DNA of 64,000 nt, taken from Prochlorococcus sp. AG-355-A09. GTDB taxonomy: Bacteria; Cyanobacteriota; Cyanobacteriia; PCC-6307; Cyanobiaceae. The notes below the pieces were generated by a model. It had not been told where the DNA came from. It was given only the letters and a program-made list of their open reading frames with translations, and ran no database searches. Positions 19,396-27,894 of this stretch are shown here, piece by piece (position 1 is the stretch's first letter; each line of letters begins with the position of its first letter). A program made the position numbers and the translations under genes. Location of the stretch: contig QCDG01000002.1 of NCBI GenBank assembly GCA_003280995.1, positions 62,001-126,000 on the forward strand, given 5' to 3'.

Positions 19396-19707
19396 ATGGC
19401 TACAGAAACAATGGGTATCGCTCTCGGCATGATCGAGACACGCGGACTTGTACCTGCAATCGAAGCAGCAGACGCAATGACAAAGGCAGCAGAAGTTCGC
19501 CTTATTGGTCGTGAATTCGTTGGTGGCGGTTATGTCACAGTATTAGTTAGAGGCGAAACAGGAGCAGTTAACGCAGCTGTAAGAGCTGGTGCTGACGCTT
19601 GTGAAAGAGTTGGTGACGGTTTAGTTGCAGCTCACATTATTGCTCGTCCTCATAGAGAAGTTGAACCTGCTCTAGGTAACGGTGAATTTCTTGGTCAAAA
19701 GGACTAA
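19396..19707 (+). CDS. csoS1: Major carboxysome shell protein CsoS1 (BMC hexamer)
   Basis: 103 residues, one BMC domain, forming the hexameric facets of the alpha-carboxysome. Typical sequence: Ala-Leu-Gly-Met-Ile-Glu-Thr-Arg-Gly-Leu-Val-Pro near the N-terminus, the pore loop region Arg-Glu-Phe-Val-Gly-Gly-Gly-Tyr, and Ile-Ala-Arg-Pro-His at the end of the domain. Codons are noticeably richer in G and C at the start than neighbouring genes, as expected for a highly expressed protein. First gene of the unit csoS1-rbcL-rbcS-csoS2-csoSCA-csoS4A-csoS4B. Confidence 0.97.
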   Translation: MATETMGIALGMIETRGLVPAIEAADAMTKAAEVRLIGREFVGGGYVTVLVRGETGAVNAAVRAGADACERVGDGLVAAHIIARPHREVEPALGNGEFLGQKD

Positions 19708-19776
19708 TTAAGTAAAGCAAGATTTATAAATTTTGCACAATAATTATTTTCCCTACACAGACCTAAATTTATCCTT

Positions 19777-21192
19777 ATGAGTAAGAAGTATGACGCAGGG
19801 GTAAAGGAGTACAGAGATACCTACTGGACTCCAGAATATGTACCCCTAGACACCGATTTACTAGCCTGTTTCAAATGTACAGGTCAGGAAGGTGTTCCAA
19901 GAGAAGAAGTTGCAGCAGCTGTTGCCGCTGAGTCTTCAACAGGTACTTGGTCAACAGTTTGGTCCGAGTTACTTACAGACTTAGAATTTTATAAAGGACG
20001 TTGTTATCGAATCGAAGACGTTCCTGGAGATCCTGAAGCTTTCTATGCTTTTATTGCATATCCTTTAGATCTTTTTGAAGAAGGCTCAATTACAAACGTA
20101 TTAACATCTCTTGTAGGAAACGTTTTTGGATTTAAAGCTCTAAGACATCTACGTCTAGAAGATATTAGATTCCCAATTGCTTTCATTAAAACTTGCGGTG
20201 GTCCACCAAACGGAATCGTAGTTGAAAGAGATCGACTTAACAAATACGGAAGACCTCTACTTGGTTGTACCATCAAACCTAAATTAGGATTATCTGGTAA
20301 AAACTATGGTCGAGTTGTATATGAATGTCTTAGAGGCGGTCTTGATTTAACAAAGGATGATGAGAATATTAATTCTCAACCATTCCAACGTTGGAGAGAA
20401 AGATTTGAGTTTGTTGCAGAAGCAGTTAAGCTTGCTCAGCGGGAAACTGGAGAAGTTAAAGGTCATTATCTAAATTGTACCGCTAACACTCCTGAAGAAC
20501 TCTATGAAAGAGCTGAATTTGCAAAAGAGCTAGATATGCCAATCATCATGCATGATTATATAACTGGTGGTTTTACTGCAAATACTGGATTAGCTAATTG
20601 GTGTCGTAAAAATGGCATGCTTCTGCATATTCACAGAGCTATGCATGCTGTTATTGATAGACATCCAAAGCATGGTATTCACTTCAGAGTTCTTGCAAAA
20701 TGTTTGAGACTTTCTGGAGGAGACCAATTACATACTGGAACCGTTGTTGGAAAACTAGAAGGTGATCGTCAAACAACTCTTGGTTATATTGACAACCTAA
20801 GAGAGTCATTTGTTCCTGAAGATAGATCAAGAGGTAACTTCTTTGATCAAGATTGGGGTTCAATGCCTGGAGTATTTGCAGTTGCATCAGGTGGTATCCA
20901 CGTTTGGCATATGCCTGCACTTCTAGCGATCTTTGGGGATGATTCCTGCCTTCAGTTCGGTGGAGGAACACATGGTCATCCATGGGGTTCAGCTGCTGGA
21001 GCTGCAGCTAACAGAGTCGCATTAGAAGCTTGTGTAAAAGCTCGTAATGCTGGTCGCGAAATCGAAAAAGAGAGTAGAGACATTCTCATGGAAGCTGCTA
21101 AGCATAGTCCTGAATTAGCTATTGCTCTAGAAACTTGGAAGGAAATTAAGTTTGAGTTTGACACTGTCGACAAACTTGATGTTCAGGGTTAA
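19777..21192 (+). CDS. rbcL: RuBisCO large subunit, form IA
   Basis: 471 residues. It fixes CO2 onto RuBP inside the carboxysome. Active-site residues are Lys167 and Lys169 in Thr-Ile-Lys-Pro-Lys, the carbamylated Lys193 with Mg ligands Asp195 and Glu196 in Thr-Lys-Asp-Asp-Glu, and the loop-6 lysine in Val-Gly-Lys-Leu-Glu-Gly. The sequence is of the proteobacterial form IA type carried by alpha-cyanobacteria, generally explained by ancient lateral transfer. It follows csoS1 by 69 nt. Confidence 0.98.
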   Translation: MSKKYDAGVKEYRDTYWTPEYVPLDTDLLACFKCTGQEGVPREEVAAAVAAESSTGTWSTVWSELLTDLEFYKGRCYRIEDVPGDPEAFYAFIAYPLDLFEEGSITNVLTSLVGNVFGFKALRHLRLEDIRFPIAFIKTCGGPPNGIVVERDRLNKYGRPLLGCTIKPKLGLSGKNYGRVVYECLRGGLDLTKDDENINSQPFQRWRERFEFVAEAVKLAQRETGEVKGHYLNCTANTPEELYERAEFAKELDMPIIMHDYITGGFTANTGLANWCRKNGMLLHIHRAMHAVIDRHPKHGIHFRVLAKCLRLSGGDQLHTGTVVGKLEGDRQTTLGYIDNLRESFVPEDRSRGNFFDQDWGSMPGVFAVASGGIHVWHMPALLAIFGDDSCLQFGGGTHGHPWGSAAGAAANRVALEACVKARNAGREIEKESRDILMEAAKHSPELAIALETWKEIKFEFDTVDKLDVQG

Positions 21193-21208
21193 CTCAAGTT
21201 TCGAAATC

Positions 21209-21227
21209 GAGGAGATTTATTCTCCTC
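21209..21227 (+). promoter_or_regulatory. Intercistronic hairpin between rbcL and rbcS
   Basis: A perfect 7-bp stem (GAGGAGA with TCTCCTC) around a TTTAT loop lies 17 nt after the rbcL stop. No T tract follows, so it is more likely an mRNA-stabilising or processing hairpin than a terminator. It would protect the 3' end of the rbcL segment after cleavage. Confidence 0.5.
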
Positions 21228-21281
21228 AGACTTATTAAAATCTCGTTTTTACGAGTACTTTCATTCACATTTTGATTAATT

Positions 21282-21623
21282 ATGCCTTTCCAGAGCACAG
21301 TAAGCGACTATCAAACAGTTGCAACCCTGGAAACATTCGGTTTTTTACCACCGATGACCCAGGAAGAAATATATGACCAAATTGCGTACATAATTGCTCA
21401 AGGTTGGAGTCCAGTTATTGAGCATGTTCATCCAAGTGGATGTATGCAAACTTATTGGTCTTATTGGAAACTCCCATTCTTTGGGGAAAAAGATCTTAAC
21501 TTGATCGTGAGCGAATTAGAGGCATGCCATAGAGCATACCCTGATCATCATGTAAGAATCATCGGATACGATGCTTACACTCAAAGTCAAGGAACAGCTT
21601 TTGTAGTTTTCCAAGGACGTTAA
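21282..21623 (+). CDS. rbcS: RuBisCO small subunit
   Basis: 113 residues, the short form that pairs with form IA large subunits. Conserved stretches are Glu-Thr-Phe-Gly-Phe-Leu-Pro-Pro, Tyr-Ile-Ile-Ala-Gln-Gly-Trp, Tyr-Trp-Ser-Tyr-Trp-Lys-Leu-Pro-Phe-Phe-Gly, and the C-terminal Phe-Val-Val-Phe-Gln-Gly. Eight copies cap the L8 core; the assembled enzyme is bound by the CsoS2 N-terminal repeats. It lies 89 nt after rbcL and is followed by a strong palindrome. Confidence 0.98.
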   Translation: MPFQSTVSDYQTVATLETFGFLPPMTQEEIYDQIAYIIAQGWSPVIEHVHPSGCMQTYWSYWKLPFFGEKDLNLIVSELEACHRAYPDHHVRIIGYDAYTQSQGTAFVVFQGR

Positions 21624-21645
21624 AGCTACTTTTCGTAGTTAATAT

Positions 21646-21678
21646 CTTTCTCCAAAAAATTTTTTGGAGAAAGTTTTT
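21646..21678 (+). terminator. Perfect 28-nt palindrome with T tract between rbcS and csoS2
   Basis: CTTTCTCCAAAAAA at 21646-21659 is followed at once by its exact reverse complement at 21660-21673, then by five T. Folded with a small A/T loop this gives a strong intrinsic-terminator shape 23 nt past the rbcS stop. Since csoS2 and the later shell genes follow on the same strand, it most likely ends a share of transcripts, giving more RuBisCO mRNA than csoS2 mRNA. A smaller GCTAC/GTAGT hairpin lies just before it at 21625-21639. Confidence 0.7.
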
Positions 21679-21713
21679 CAAAAGTTTTTTTAAAGAATTT
21701 AAACTTGAAGATC

Positions 21714-24008
21714 ATGTCAAAAAAAACCAGTAGAGAGATTGCACTTGAAAGAAGAAAGGCGATGAGTGATAGCGGTAAAAAAGCTGCTGCTTATTCTTCA
21801 ACTACCAAAGATAGAGTTCGATCTTCTCAAGATATACAGATTTCTGGGACTCAGTCTTCTCCTAATAATCATAATATTTCTAAACCAGCTACAAAACATA
21901 TTCCAAAAACTCAGGTAAACATAAATTCTTCAACAACTTTATCTAGTAAAGAATTAGTAATAGAGAGAAGAAAAGCAATGTCTACTCATGGGAAATCAGC
22001 TATAACTTCATCCGATAGAACCCGTACTGATGTTAAAAAAGAAAGTCCTGTAAACACAGTTAAATCAACGATAAATAAAAATCAAGAAATTCAGGATTCA
22101 ACTAGTACAGAATCTAAGTCCCTAAAACCCAACGTTAAAAGAAGAATTAATCAGAAGAGAAAGCCTATTACTAATACAAGTAGAGATATTGTTTTGGCGA
22201 GAAGAGAAGCTCAATCTAAACATGGTAAATCCGCAACTAAACAAAATACTAGTGCCGCTTCATTAGCTAGAAGAGGAGACCCAGATTTAAGTAGTAGAGA
22301 AATTTCTCAGAGAGTGAGAGAGCTAAGAAGTAAAACTGGTGCCACAGGCAAAAAAGGTAATGGTAAATGTAGACCATGTGGTCCAAACAAAAATGGTGCC
22401 AAACAAAATATTGCAGATGCTAGCTGGAAAGTTGGTAAAAGTGAAACTGATTCAGGTCAAATAGTTACTGGAACTCAAGCTAATAGATCTGTAAAAACTA
22501 CAGGTAATGAAGCGAGTACATGCAGAACTGTAACTGGTACCCAATATATGGGCGCAGAAGTCACTGATCAATTTTGTCAAGATAGACCAAGTTATAAACA
22601 GCCACTTAGATCTACTGTTACCTCTACAACATCAGGTAATAAAGTAACTGGAAATGAAGTTGGTAGATCTGATTGGGTCACAGGCGATGAGCCAGGAACT
22701 TGTAAAAACCTTACAGGTACTGAATATGTATCTTCTAATCAATCGCAGAAGTATTGTGGTGATGTCCCAAGAAATCCTTCAAAGGTTAAACACAGCACTA
22801 CAACCGATGGATTAAAAGTATCTGGATCACTTCCTGGTAGATCCACCCTAGTTACTGGAGATGAATCAGGTTCTGGACATCAATTAACTGGAGATCAATA
22901 TCTTGGCTCTGAGCCAAATCCAAAAGGTAAAGCATTTGAAAAAGTAGGCAGTTACAACACTCTCAATGGGAATAATGTAACTGGTACAGGAGTTGGAAGA
23001 TCAGACCATATGACAGGTAATGAACATGGGAGTTGTAAGAATGTAACTGGCGATGAGTACATAGGATCTCAACAATATGAGAAGTTTTGCGGTTCAAAAC
23101 CAAAACCAGAAGCTAGAAAAGTAGGTTTAAGCCTTTCTTCAAAGTCAAATTTAATAAGCGGTACTATGACAGGAAGATCAGAAATAGTAACTGGAGATGA
23201 ACCAGGTTCATGCAAAGTGTTAACAGGAACACCATACGCAGGCTTAGATCAGATTAATGAAAATTGTAGTACTGAGATTTCAGAAGATATGAAATCCCGA
23301 GCAACAGTTAATTCTGGAAATAATTCAAATGCCAGACTTACAGGACAGCAACCAGGAATTGGCGGAGTAATGACAGGTGCTAAGAAAGGTGCTTGTAAAA
23401 ATCTAACAGGGACTCCCTATGTTGGTGGAGATCAGCTCTCACAAGCTTGTGATAATCCTGTACATGATGCGGCTTATGCGAATCCGGAAAAGTCGGCAGG
23501 TAACTTTTGGAAGGAATTCTCTGTTAAATCACCATCAAGAGATAAATATTCTGAAAAAAATACTCAAGGTGTTACGGGGAATGAATATGAAAATGGTTCA
23601 AAGGTAACAGGACCTTTTGATATGGCAGTTGATAAGGTCACTGGCACTGAAAAATTTAGATTTGAACCGAATAAAAATATTACTTATAAACAAAAAATGG
23701 AAATTGAAGAGGTAGATCGTGCTGCAAAGACACCAGAAAAAAGAGTCGCATCAAGGATTACTGGAGAAGGACAATCAGTAGGAAACGTAACTGGTGATGA
23801 TTGGGATCGCGGTGATAAGGTAACAGGTACAGAGGGAGCTTCTTCTAGAAAGCGAAATCCATCAAGAGCAGGATTCATGAGCGCAATGCCTCCTATGGAA
23901 GTTAAAAGGAATGAGGAAACAGAAAAACCAGATTTCTTGATAACTGGATCTAGTGGAAATACTCGTGAAGGACAACTTGTTACCTTTTCAGGCGGTGCAA
24001 GAGGTTAA
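21714..24008 (+). CDS. csoS2: Carboxysome scaffold protein CsoS2
   Basis: Start at ATG 21714 (Met-Ser-Lys-Lys-Thr; 764 residues) rather than the TTG three codons earlier. Intrinsically disordered and in three parts. The N-terminal part has four basic repeats of the type Ser-Arg-Glu-Ile-Ala-Leu-Glu-Arg-Arg-Lys-Ala that bind RuBisCO. The middle part (about 235-600) has six repeats built on Val-Thr-Gly, Gly-Arg-Ser, Thr-Gly-Asp-Glu and Leu-Thr-Gly-Thr-x-Tyr, most with two cysteines. The C-terminal part has further Val-Thr-Gly motifs and the terminal peptide Leu-Val-Thr-Phe-Ser-Gly-Gly-Ala-Arg-Gly that anchors to the shell. The third middle repeat lacks both cysteines. Confidence 0.97.
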   Translation: MSKKTSREIALERRKAMSDSGKKAAAYSSTTKDRVRSSQDIQISGTQSSPNNHNISKPATKHIPKTQVNINSSTTLSSKELVIERRKAMSTHGKSAITSSDRTRTDVKKESPVNTVKSTINKNQEIQDSTSTESKSLKPNVKRRINQKRKPITNTSRDIVLARREAQSKHGKSATKQNTSAASLARRGDPDLSSREISQRVRELRSKTGATGKKGNGKCRPCGPNKNGAKQNIADASWKVGKSETDSGQIVTGTQANRSVKTTGNEASTCRTVTGTQYMGAEVTDQFCQDRPSYKQPLRSTVTSTTSGNKVTGNEVGRSDWVTGDEPGTCKNLTGTEYVSSNQSQKYCGDVPRNPSKVKHSTTTDGLKVSGSLPGRSTLVTGDESGSGHQLTGDQYLGSEPNPKGKAFEKVGSYNTLNGNNVTGTGVGRSDHMTGNEHGSCKNVTGDEYIGSQQYEKFCGSKPKPEARKVGLSLSSKSNLISGTMTGRSEIVTGDEPGSCKVLTGTPYAGLDQINENCSTEISEDMKSRATVNSGNNSNARLTGQQPGIGGVMTGAKKGACKNLTGTPYVGGDQLSQACDNPVHDAAYANPEKSAGNFWKEFSVKSPSRDKYSEKNTQGVTGNEYENGSKVTGPFDMAVDKVTGTEKFRFEPNKNITYKQKMEIEEVDRAAKTPEKRVASRITGEGQSVGNVTGDDWDRGDKVTGTEGASSRKRNPSRAGFMSAMPPMEVKRNEETEKPDFLITGSSGNTREGQLVTFSGGARG

Positions 24009-24015
24009 GTAAATA

Positions 24016-25545
24016 ATGCCTTTAAGAGGACTGGCTAAAGCCAAGAATTTCACATTGGGGCCAACAGCTCCAATGAAAACCTTTACTGAAAATATACATA
24101 TACAAACTAAAGAATCAAATAATTTCCGAAATTCTGGAAAGTCTCATAAATTAACCAATAATATTCAAAATGAAAATCTATTTAGGTATGAAAGCAAAAT
24201 AAAAAGTGATTTTGACGAAATTGTTCCAACTCTCAAGGAAATTGCTCGAATCCAACATCACGAAGATTTTATAAATAAGGCTCAGAAAATATCAAGAAAA
24301 AATTTGGGAATAGATTTACCTCTCCATGTATTAGATAAATCTTGGGTAAAACCTCTTGATATGAGAGCTTTATATGCATGGTGTGCTTTCAAACAGCATG
24401 AGAAACTTAGCGACAATTTTTTTAACAATGATCCACTTGAAGGTGCTGCTGGAAGTAGGGATGCGGAAGATTTTGAAAAATTTCTCTTAGATTGTGGAAT
24501 ACATTTACTTGATATAACTCCTTGTTCAGATGGAAGATTAGCTCATTCAGTTGCTTATGTAATGAGAATACCTTTTAGTTCAGTAAGAAGAAGATCCCAT
24601 GCTGGAGCATTGTTTGACATTGAAAATACCGTTAATCGATGGGTTAAAACTGAACATAAAAGATATAGAGAGAATGTCCCAAATGAAGCTCATAAAGATA
24701 CCAGGTACTTAAAAGTTGTAACTTACCATTTTAGTTCAGTAGATCCTTTGCATCAGGGATGCGCAGCTCATGGGAGTAATGACGAGTTAGCTGCAACAGA
24801 AGGTAGAAATAAATTATATGCTTTCAAAGAGGCTGTGGAGAATAGCTTTTGCTGCGGAGCTTCTGTGGATTTAATGTTAATTGGACTTGATACAGACACT
24901 GATTCATTGAAAATACATTTATCAACTAGCGATGGCGGTATAGATTTAGAAAAAACTATTTCTACATTAGAAATTTATAATTCAACAATAAATTTTTCAA
25001 AAGAGGATGCGGAAAGAGAAATTTGCCAGATAATTTCTAAGCAATCTTCAAAAGATAAACTCAGTGGACTGGAAAAATTTACGTATAAATTAATTATCAA
25101 TAATATTTCTCAAATTGATTATGTTAAGAGTTTTCATAATGGTTCTTATGAAGATATTGGACATGCAGAGAGGTTTATTGGAGTAGGTATAGGTTTCAAA
25201 GAAGTACATCTCAGAAATTTAACTTATTTTGCTCATTTAGATACAGTCGAAGAAGGGGCTCCAGATTTAGATGTAGGAGTAAAGATTTTTACAGGATTAA
25301 ATGTTTCTCAAGATCTACCTATTCCGGTAGTAATAAGATTTGATTACTCTGGAAAAGTACCCGGGGCAAAAGAGAGGGCAATAAATGATTGTGAAAGAGT
25401 TAATAATGCGATATCAATTAGATATAAAAATTTAGTTGATCAAGGTTTGTTACATACTTGCTCTACTATTAGAGATAGGGACAAAATTCATTCCGCCCAA
25501 ATTATTGGAATGTCTTTAGATAAAAAAACAGAGGAGGCTCACTAA
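24016..25545 (+). CDS. csoS3: Carboxysomal carbonic anhydrase CsoSCA
   Basis: 509 residues (also called csoSCA). It turns bicarbonate into CO2 inside the carboxysome. It is a divergent beta-class enzyme: zinc ligands Cys170, His238 and Cys249, with the Asp172/Arg174 dyad in Cys-Ser-Asp-Gly-Arg, all spaced as in the characterised family. The first 50 or so residues are polar and disordered; in studied homologues this tail binds RuBisCO. The C-terminal third is the degenerate second half of the enzyme fold. It lies 7 nt after csoS2 and 2 nt before csoS4A. Confidence 0.97.
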   Translation: MPLRGLAKAKNFTLGPTAPMKTFTENIHIQTKESNNFRNSGKSHKLTNNIQNENLFRYESKIKSDFDEIVPTLKEIARIQHHEDFINKAQKISRKNLGIDLPLHVLDKSWVKPLDMRALYAWCAFKQHEKLSDNFFNNDPLEGAAGSRDAEDFEKFLLDCGIHLLDITPCSDGRLAHSVAYVMRIPFSSVRRRSHAGALFDIENTVNRWVKTEHKRYRENVPNEAHKDTRYLKVVTYHFSSVDPLHQGCAAHGSNDELAATEGRNKLYAFKEAVENSFCCGASVDLMLIGLDTDTDSLKIHLSTSDGGIDLEKTISTLEIYNSTINFSKEDAEREICQIISKQSSKDKLSGLEKFTYKLIINNISQIDYVKSFHNGSYEDIGHAERFIGVGIGFKEVHLRNLTYFAHLDTVEEGAPDLDVGVKIFTGLNVSQDLPIPVVIRFDYSGKVPGAKERAINDCERVNNAISIRYKNLVDQGLLHTCSTIRDRDKIHSAQIIGMSLDKKTEEAH

Positions 25546-25547
25546 TT

Positions 25548-25799
25548 ATGTTAATTTGCAAGGTTGTAAAACCACTTGTTTCTACCAATAGGATTCCTGG
25601 TTTTGAACATAAACATCTGCAGGTTGTATTAGATGGTTCTTCTAATAAAGTTGCAGTTGATGCTGTTGGCTGTAAGCCAGGAGATTGGGTTATTTGTGTT
25701 GGAAGTTCTGCTGCTAGAGAAGCTGCGGGAAGTAAATCTTATCCAAGCGATTTAACAATTGTTGGAATTATTGATCGTTGGGATCCTGACAAGTCATAA
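25548..25799 (+). CDS. csoS4A: Carboxysome vertex protein CsoS4A
   Basis: 83 residues, CcmL/EutN family (BMC pentamer) that caps the corners of the icosahedral shell. Typical sequence: Val-Val-Lys-Pro-Leu-Val-Ser-Thr near the N-terminus, Ala-Val-Asp-Ala-Val-Gly-Cys-Lys-Pro-Gly-Asp-Trp-Val, and Ser-Ser-Ala-Ala-Arg-Glu-Ala, ending with Ile-Val-Gly-Ile-Ile-Asp. It starts 2 nt behind the csoSCA stop, with an AGGAGG-like site (GAGGAGG) inside the last csoSCA codons. Paralogue of the next gene. Confidence 0.96.
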   Translation: MLICKVVKPLVSTNRIPGFEHKHLQVVLDGSSNKVAVDAVGCKPGDWVICVGSSAAREAAGSKSYPSDLTIVGIIDRWDPDKS

Positions 25800-25800
25800 A

Positions 25801-25807
25801 AAGGAGG
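25801..25807 (+). promoter_or_regulatory. csoS4B: Strong Shine-Dalgarno site deciding the csoS4B start
   Basis: AAGGAGG lies 9 nt before the GTG at 25817 but 18 nt before the in-frame ATG at 25826. Spacing therefore favours the GTG start. Such a full anti-SD match is uncommon in this window, so vertex protein CsoS4B seems to be translated from its own site rather than by coupling. Confidence 0.55.
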
Positions 25808-25816
25808 ATATAAATT

Positions 25817-26065
25817 GTGGAAATTATGAAGGTATTAGGAAGGATGGTATGCACTCAAAGAGTCGCTGGATTAGGTCATATGAATTTACGGATTTTAGAA
25901 AATAATAAAGGAAAGAAATTAGTTGCTGTTGATCCTGTTGGAGCTAGAGAAGGCAACTGGGTTTTTACTGCTAGTGGGTCTGCCGCTAGATTTGCATGCC
26001 CTAATCCTGAAGTTCAAACAGATTTAACAATTGGCGGTATTATTGATTATTGGGAGAGTGACTAA
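25817..26065 (+). CDS. csoS4B: Carboxysome vertex protein CsoS4B
   Basis: 82 residues, second CcmL/EutN pentamer. Sequence: Lys-Val-Leu-Gly-Arg-Met-Val-Cys-Thr-Gln-Arg, Ala-Val-Asp-Pro-Val-Gly-Ala-Arg-Glu-Gly-Asn-Trp-Val, Gly-Ser-Ala-Ala-Arg and Ile-Gly-Gly-Ile-Ile-Asp. Similar to csoS4A over its whole length, so the pair arose by duplication. In Halothiobacillus the two vertex proteins together seal the shell, and loss lets CO2 leak. Start chosen as GTG because of the ribosome-binding site. Last shell gene of the run. Confidence 0.96.
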   Translation: MEIMKVLGRMVCTQRVAGLGHMNLRILENNKGKKLVAVDPVGAREGNWVFTASGSAARFACPNPEVQTDLTIGGIIDYWESD

Positions 26066-26139
26066 AAATTTTATCTTTAAAAATTTATTGAGAAACTTTG
26101 TTGAAGGTATAGTGTAATTAGTCTTGAATAAAGAATGTA

Positions 26140-26379
26140 ATGTGGAATGAAAGAGAATCACCTTTGAGGATTGAAAAAAGATTTGAATTTGATCAATACT
26201 CAAAAATCAGTAAATTCATGGGGGAAATTGAGAAATTATGTAAAGAAAAGGATATCTATCCTAATATCAGCTTCGGTAAGAATTTTGTAAGTCTTTCAAT
26301 ATTTTTAGATAATAAAGAGATATCAGATAAGGAAAAAGACTTTTCTACTGCTATTGATAAATTTTATTTAGAAGATTAG
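26140..26379 (+). CDS. Pterin-dehydratase-like RuBisCO assembly factor (acRAF-type)
   Basis: 79 residues with the fold pattern of pterin-4a-carbinolamine dehydratase: an Arg-Ile-Glu-Lys-Arg-Phe-Glu-Phe strand, a helix (Lys-Phe-Met-Gly-Glu-Ile-Glu-Lys-Leu-Cys), and two strands (Asn-Ile-Ser-Phe-Gly, Phe-Val-Ser-Leu-Ser-Ile). The catalytic His-His-Pro motif of true dehydratases is replaced by Ile-Tyr-Pro-Asn, so enzyme activity is not expected. Proteins of this type at the end of alpha-carboxysome operons (acRAF) help assemble form IA RuBisCO. It lies 74 nt after csoS4B on the same strand. Confidence 0.88.
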   Translation: MWNERESPLRIEKRFEFDQYSKISKFMGEIEKLCKEKDIYPNISFGKNFVSLSIFLDNKEISDKEKDFSTAIDKFYLED

Positions 26380-26383
26380 TTCT

Positions 26384-26611
26384 CTAATAATTATTTGGCT
26401 TTGCAATATCTCTTTTGATTAAAGCCATTAAATATGTTGGGGCTTTATATCTGCCAGGTAAACATCGATTTAAAGTTTCAAGATGACTCCAACACACTGT
26501 CTTTTCTATATCTTTAACTGAGTTTCCTTTTAAAATTAATAGTCTAAGTGCTTTGCAAAATAAAGGATAACCTGCTTCTAGTTCATCTATATTAAGCTTT
26601 GCTGCTGACAT
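26384..26611 (-). CDS. Small conserved cyanobacterial protein (DUF3136-type)
   Basis: 75 residues, soluble. The core Leu-Glu-Ala-Gly-Tyr-Pro-Leu-Phe-Cys-Lys-Ala-Leu-Arg, Val-Cys-Trp-Ser-His-Leu-Glu-Thr-Leu and Cys-Leu-Pro-Gly-Arg-Tyr-Lys-Ala-Pro matches what I remember of the DUF3136 family restricted to cyanobacteria. Function is unknown. The invariant-looking Cys, Trp, His and second Cys could bind a metal, but this is speculation. It is convergent with the RuBisCO assembly factor gene, 4 nt away. Confidence 0.75.
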   Translation of the reverse strand: MSAAKLNIDELEAGYPLFCKALRLLILKGNSVKDIEKTVCWSHLETLNRCLPGRYKAPTYLMALIKRDIAKPNNY

Positions 26612-26696
26612 AGATCAAAGATTAATTATCAATTAATAATCTATACAAATATGGTGCACAATTGGTTCATATTTTAAATTTCTCAATAATTAGAAA

Positions 26697-27089
26697 TTAA
26701 TCTAGAAATGCGACGCAATCTATTTCAACTAAAACTCCTTTTGGTAAAGATGAAACTTCAACACAGGCCCTTGCTGGAGGATTTGCTACATTAAAAAAAT
26801 CACTGTATATTTGATTGACAATTTGAAAATTACTTAAGTCCGTTAAGTAAATAGTTGTTTTTATTACATCCTCAATTTTTGCTCCACCAGCTTTAAGAAC
26901 TTCTTCGAGATTTTTTAAAACTTGAATAGTTTCCTTCTCTATATCACCTAAACATGTTATTTCATTTAAAGCTGGATCTATAGCAATTTGACCAGAACAA
27001 TAGATAAAATCCCCAGCTTTTATTGCTTGATTATAAGGTCCTACTGGATCTGGAGCATTTGATGTTTTAATAATTTGTTTGGGGGACAT
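26697..27089 (-). CDS. ridA: RidA family reactive imine/enamine deaminase
   Basis: 130 residues, a YjgF/YER057c/UK114 trimer. It hydrolyses reactive 2-aminoacrylate and similar enamines made by PLP enzymes to keto acids plus ammonia. Family features: Ala-Pro-Asp-Pro-Val-Gly-Pro-Tyr-Asn-Gln-Ala near the N-terminus, Tyr-Cys-Ser-Gly-Gln-Ile-Ala, the substrate-binding Arg of Pro-Pro-Ala-Arg-Ala-Cys-Val-Glu, and Val-Glu-Ile-Asp-Cys-Val-Ala near the end. It lies 24 nt after gloB on the same strand and may share its transcript. Confidence 0.95.
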   Translation of the reverse strand: MSPKQIIKTSNAPDPVGPYNQAIKAGDFIYCSGQIAIDPALNEITCLGDIEKETIQVLKNLEEVLKAGGAKIEDVIKTTIYLTDLSNFQIVNQIYSDFFNVANPPARACVEVSSLPKGVLVEIDCVAFLD

Positions 27090-27113
27090 TTGTTTAAGAG
27101 GATACCTATCTAT

Positions 27114-27854
27114 TTAAACCCATAAATCTTTATTTGCTCTTAAAAAAGTAAATTCTTCGAGATTTTTTGCTCTTAAGAAAAGGTTTATTTTCATCTCTTC
27201 ATCAAGTACAAATGGAATTGTCAATTCATTAAGAGAAAGTTTCTTTTCAACTTCCAAAAGTTTATTTTTTATATCTTGATCTTTTGGCTTGAGATTCAAT
27301 GCCCACAATATATTTGCCTTTGTATATTCATGTGCACAATATATGAGAGTATTTTTTGGTAAACATTTGATTCTTTCTAGTGAAGTATACATTTGTTGAT
27401 AAGTTCCCTCAAAAATTCTTCCACAGCCTCCAGAAAATAATGTGTCACCAATAAAAAGAACAGGATTTTTCCCTTTCAAAAAGAAGGCAATATGTGAGCT
27501 TGTATGTCCTAATACTTCAATTATTTTTACTTCTTCACCTAAAATCTTCAAAGTTTCTCCATCTTCTACAGATACATTTTGAAAAGGTATTCGCTTTTTT
27601 TCTTTGGAGGAAGCAATCACCTTTACGTTTGGCCATCTTTCAATAAGAGACTTCGTCCCTCCAATATGGTCTGAATGATGATGAGTTTGCAGAATAGCTT
27701 GTAAGTGAAAATTGTTTTTATCTAAATATCTTATAACTGGTTCGTGAACAGATGGATCTACAACCACAGCGGATTTATCTTTTACCAACAACCAAATGAC
27801 GTTATCCCTTAAAACTCTAAGTCCGATTATGTTTCGAGCTTTATTAAATTCCAT
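27114..27854 (-). CDS. gloB: Hydroxyacylglutathione hydrolase (glyoxalase II)
   Basis: Start set at ATG 27854 (Met-Glu-Phe-Asn-Lys, 246 residues); the frame stays open to 28025, but that would run across the start of divergent hisG. It hydrolyses S-lactoylglutathione, ending methylglyoxal detoxification. The metallo-beta-lactamase metal site is clear: Thr-His-His-His-Ser-Asp-His, then His in Gly-His-Thr-Ser-Ser-His, Asp in [12 protein letters not shown], and His in Cys-Ala-His-Glu-Tyr. Only 40 nt separate it from hisG, so the two divergent promoters must overlap. Confidence 0.94.
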   Translation of the reverse strand: MEFNKARNIIGLRVLRDNVIWLLVKDKSAVVVDPSVHEPVIRYLDKNNFHLQAILQTHHHSDHIGGTKSLIERWPNVKVIASSKEKKRIPFQNVSVEDGETLKILGEEVKIIEVLGHTSSHIAFFLKGKNPVLFIGDTLFSGGCGRIFEGTYQQMYTSLERIKCLPKNTLIYCAHEYTKANILWALNLKPKDQDIKNKLLEVEKKLSLNELTIPFVLDEEMKINLFLRAKNLEEFTFLRANKDLWV

Positions 27855-27894
27855 TGTTAACTTAGAATGTAGAATCCTCGGAAGAAATTGATCT

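Noticed and set aside
23419..23607. Shifted-frame reading frame within csoS2, considered as a programmed frameshift product
   Set aside because: Frameshifting of csoS2 is known in Halothiobacillus, but no slippery heptamer with a downstream structure was seen, and the frame is Lys/Ile-rich noise.
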